Assembly (NCBI GenBank): GCA_947175005.1
Contig: CAMWLD010000092.1
Span: 1-7,884 of the forward strand
Source of the DNA: an uncultured Ruminococcus sp.
Lineage (GTDB): Bacteria; Bacillota; Clostridia; Oscillospirales; Ruminococcaceae
DNA length: 7,884 nt
Direction: 5' to 3'
The notes under the pieces are model-generated. The model was not told the DNA's origin, ran no database searches, and was given only the letters and a program-made list of their open reading frames with translations. The stretch's first letter is position 1. Each line of letters begins with the position of its first letter. The position numbers and the translations under genes are program-made. Shown here piece after piece: positions 6,279 to 7,884 of the stretch.

Positions 6279-6363
6279 CGTTAGGGAAGCTTCGCCCCGA
6301 ACGAATCTCACGCACTGCGCCGGTTCACACATTCGTTTACAATATTAACAATTTTAATCGTCC

Positions 6364-6378
6364 AATTATCGGATAATT
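6364..6378. promoter_or_regulatory. 15-bp hyphenated palindrome, possible operator
   Basis: AATTATC-G-GATAATT is a perfect 7-bp inverted repeat around one central base, about 30 bases upstream of the -35 of the cyclase promoter. Its size and symmetry fit a dimeric regulator site, but AT-rich palindromes also arise by chance. No terminator T-run follows. Confidence 0.4.
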
Positions 6379-6386
6379 ATTTAAAA

Positions 6387-6422
6387 TTACAAAAATAACG
6401 AATGCCCTTGTAATTTTTGTAA
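6387..6422. promoter_or_regulatory. 10-bp inverted repeat overlapping the cyclase promoter
   Basis: TTACAAAAAT (6387-6396) and ATTTTTGTAA (6413-6422) are perfect inverted arms, 16 bases apart. The right arm starts at the last base of the -35 hexamer and fills the spacer, so a protein bound here would contact the promoter. The pair CCCTT (6405-6409) and AAGGG (6421-6425) is nested across the same place. A repressor site is the likeliest role. Confidence 0.45.
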
Positions 6423-6442
6423 GGGTATGATATAATTATAAT
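6408..6442 (+). promoter_or_regulatory. Diguanylate cyclase promoter with tandem -10
   Basis: TTGTAA (6408-6413), a 17-base spacer and TATAAT (6431-6436), preceded by TGA (extended -10), form a good sigma-A promoter. A second TATAAT follows directly (6437-6442). The start should lie near 6443. The ribosome site AAGGTGG (6465-6471) is 6 bases before the ATG. The promoter shows that the cyclase is transcribed separately from the kinase gene, whose stop lies 199 bases before the cyclase start. Confidence 0.8.
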
Positions 6443-6477
6443 GTGTATATTTTTACAAAAGAGCAAGGTGGAAACCC

Positions 6478-7749
6478 ATGACTAAAAAAGACAGCCTCGT
6501 TCTGCGAGTTATCATGATGGTATGTATGACCGCATTTATTATCTGTATTGCCGTTACGGGCGTAGGTTCATACATGATATATCTTGCAAATGAACTTGGG
6601 GCAAAAAACGAAGTGCAGTATGCAGCGCATACGCTATATAATTTGTATAACGATAATTTTCACGGCGAATATTATTATGACAACGGGCTTAAAAAGGGCA
6701 GCGCAGATCTGACCGAGGAGGACTTTAACGAGATCGTTCGTAACATAGGTCAATCGGGAGATATGGACTTTACGATCTTTTGGGAAAGCACCCGAATGCT
6801 CACCACTCTTCAGGACGAAAACGGAAATCTGGCAGTGGGCACAAAGGCGTCCGAGGAAGTGGTCGAACAGGTGCTGAACAACGGGCTGGAGTATTATTTC
6901 AGCGATGTTTCGGTAAACGAAGTTAAATATGTGGGTTGCTATATTCCCATTATGAATTCCAGCGCACAGGCAGTGGGAATGGTCTTTGCGGGCAAGCCTC
7001 TTGCAAGCGCCGCCCGCACAACCAATGCCATGACAGTGATTTTTGCCCTTATCTGCGGGGCTATACTGGTAGTCGCCCTTATAGTTACATTTTTGTACTC
7101 GCGGAAAATGGTTGTAGCTTTGGGGGATATCAAGGGGTATATGATGAACATTGCCGACTGCAATTTTGATTCGGAAATGAAAGATTTTACCGTAAAGCGT
7201 CTTGACGAAATAGGAGATATAGCCCGCAGTGCACAGAAGCTGTGCAGCCAGCTGCAGGGGCTTATTGAGAGAGATCCGCTGACAGGGCTGCTCAACCGCC
7301 GCACCAGCTCGAAAAAGATGGATGAGATGGTAAAAAGCAGCAAGATCTTTTCTGTTGTGATGACGGATATAGACTTTTTCAAAAAGGTAAACGATACATA
7401 CGGTCATGCCGCAGGAGATGCGGTGCTGACGGGAGTCGCCTCCATTCTGCTGGCGGAGGTGCGAAAAAATAACGGCTTTGCATTCAGGTGGGGCGGCGAG
7501 GAATTCTTGCTGGTGCTGCCCGAAAAGAATCTTGCACAGACAAAGAGTATACTTGACGGACTTATAGAGCAGATACGTGCGCAGGAGATTCATTTTGAGG
7601 ATAAGACAATAAAGGTAACAATGACCTTTGGCGGAGTGCAGAGAGATTCCCATGAAACCTATGAGCAAGCCATTAACCGAGCCGACGAGCTGCTGTATAA
7701 CGGCAAGCAGTCGGGCAGAAACAGAATAATTATGGAGCAGCAGAAATAA
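6478..7749 (+). CDS. Membrane diguanylate cyclase with extracytoplasmic sensor (GGEEF), 423 aa
   Basis: Makes cyclic-di-GMP from two GTP. TM1 spans about 8-36, then an extracytoplasmic sensor of about 145 residues, TM2 about 184-207, and a HAMP-like linker (about 208-262). The sensor has a Cache-like layout, ending in YVGCYIPIMNSSAQAVGMVFAGKP, the form seen in Cache modules of chemoreceptors. The GGDEF domain (about 263-420) begins with RDPLTGLLNRR. The metal/GTP site DIDFFKKVNDTYGH (D297, D299, N305, D306), the active loop RWGGEEF (339-343) and the C-terminal ADELLYNGKQSGRNR are all intact, so it should be active. The inhibitory I-site RxxD normally 5 residues before GGEEF reads KNNG here, so product feedback through it is not expected. 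There is no EAL domain. It has its own promoter and terminates before the long stem-loop. The sensed molecule is unknown. Confidence 0.95.
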   Translation: MTKKDSLVLRVIMMVCMTAFIICIAVTGVGSYMIYLANELGAKNEVQYAAHTLYNLYNDNFHGEYYYDNGLKKGSADLTEEDFNEIVRNIGQSGDMDFTIFWESTRMLTTLQDENGNLAVGTKASEEVVEQVLNNGLEYYFSDVSVNEVKYVGCYIPIMNSSAQAVGMVFAGKPLASAARTTNAMTVIFALICGAILVVALIVTFLYSRKMVVALGDIKGYMMNIADCNFDSEMKDFTVKRLDEIGDIARSAQKLCSQLQGLIERDPLTGLLNRRTSSKKMDEMVKSSKIFSVVMTDIDFFKKVNDTYGHAAGDAVLTGVASILLAEVRKNNGFAFRWGGEEFLLVLPEKNLAQTKSILDGLIEQIRAQEIHFEDKTIKVTMTFGGVQRDSHETYEQAINRADELLYNGKQSGRNRIIMEQQK

Positions 7750-7751
7750 CC

Positions 7752-7809
7752 TGAAATACATTCGGCGGCACAGCGCAAACAAAGCGCCGTGCCGCCGAAC
7801 TGCATTTCA
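7752..7809 (+). terminator. Long stem-loop after the diguanylate cyclase gene
   Basis: Arms: TGAAATACA (7752-7760) with TGCATTTCA (7801-7809, one A-C mismatch), then TTCGGCGGCAC (7761-7771) with GTGCCGCCGAA (7789-7799), an A-C mismatch, and GCGC with GCGC around a 7-base loop AAACAAA. That is about 25 nearly continuous pairs, starting two bases after the stop codon. There is no T-run behind it, so it is not a classic intrinsic terminator. It may act as a terminator, as a 3'-end stabiliser, or be a dispersed palindromic repeat. Confidence 0.6.
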
Positions 7810-7832
7810 AGAACACACACTCCACTCGGGTT

Positions 7833-7884
7833 CCAAGGGCGGAGCCTTTGGCGGGGACGGGGGCAGCGCCCCAGCGGGGGACGG
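7833..7884. repeat. GC-rich palindromic repeat units at the window end
   Basis: CCAAGGGC (7833-7840) pairs with GCCTTTGG (7844-7851, one G-U) around GGA, and GGGGC (7860-7864) pairs with GCCCC (7868-7872) around AGC. The string GCGGGGACGG (7851-7860) recurs as GCGGGGGACGG (7874-7884), which suggests a tandem or modular intergenic repeat continuing past the window. Base composition jumps from AT-rich intergenic DNA to strongly G-rich. I recall similar GGCGGAGCC-type intergenic palindromes in Ruminococcus-like genomes, but have not checked. Confidence 0.55.

Noticed and set aside
5220..6332. 370-residue minus-strand open frame opposite the histidine kinase
   Set aside because: The plus-strand frame carries the intact H, N, G1 and G2 boxes; the antisense frame shows no domain.
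6300..6337. AACGAAT/ATTCGTT as a terminator after the kinase gene
   Set aside because: The stem is only 7 bp with a 24-base loop and no T-run, so I saw no convincing terminator for the two-component operon.
6634..7782. 382-residue minus-strand open frame opposite the diguanylate cyclase
   Set aside because: The plus frame is a complete GGEEF protein; the antisense product is a Cys/His-rich shadow without a credible start.

Overview
The window reads as chromosomal DNA from a Gram-positive, clostridial-type anaerobe. Evidence is the strong AGGAGG-type ribosome binding sites, near-consensus TTGACA/TATAAT promoters, a BceR-like OmpR-family regulator next to an FtsX-type ABC exporter, and mixed AT/GC base use. 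A Ruminococcus-like (Oscillospiraceae) host is my best guess, but nothing here proves a genus. The first 46 bases are almost certainly not genomic. They match an Illumina Nextera i7 adapter, index included, so genuine sequence starts near position 47 and the left edge is a contig end.

Layout. After the adapter comes a bidirectional intrinsic terminator (67-100). Two very small minus-strand genes follow (127-282 and 302-472). They share an N-terminal MGxTDKQxD motif and sit behind one near-perfect sigma-A promoter (535-562). Next, also on the minus strand, is a two-gene ABC transporter operon: an FtsX/MacB-type permease of 919 residues (616-3375) and its LolD/MacB-type ATPase (3368-4093), overlapping by 8 bases. 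Divergent from it on the plus strand is a two-component system: an OmpR-type response regulator (4324-4947) and a two-TM sensor histidine kinase (4935-6278), also overlapping. Downstream, with its own promoter, is a membrane-bound GGEEF diguanylate cyclase with an extracytoplasmic sensor region (6478-7749). It is followed by a long imperfect stem-loop and GC-rich palindromic repeats that run to the window end.

How the parts work together. The kinase probably senses an envelope signal such as an antimicrobial peptide or cell-wall stress and phosphorylates the regulator. The 230-bp divergent region carries two 18-bp direct repeats placed over the -35 region of the transporter promoter, which has a good extended -10 but no -35. 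A similar inverted half-site overlaps the regulator's own promoter. This fits a self-regulating detoxification or envelope-stress module in which the regulator switches on the transporter. The diguanylate cyclase looks independently transcribed and links a separate extracellular signal to cyclic-di-GMP.

No clearly new multi-gene system is visible. The least ordinary items are the small paralogous pair, the regulator lacking most of the usual N-terminal beta-sheet of its DNA-binding domain, the ordered repeats between the two operons, and the adapter at the contig end.
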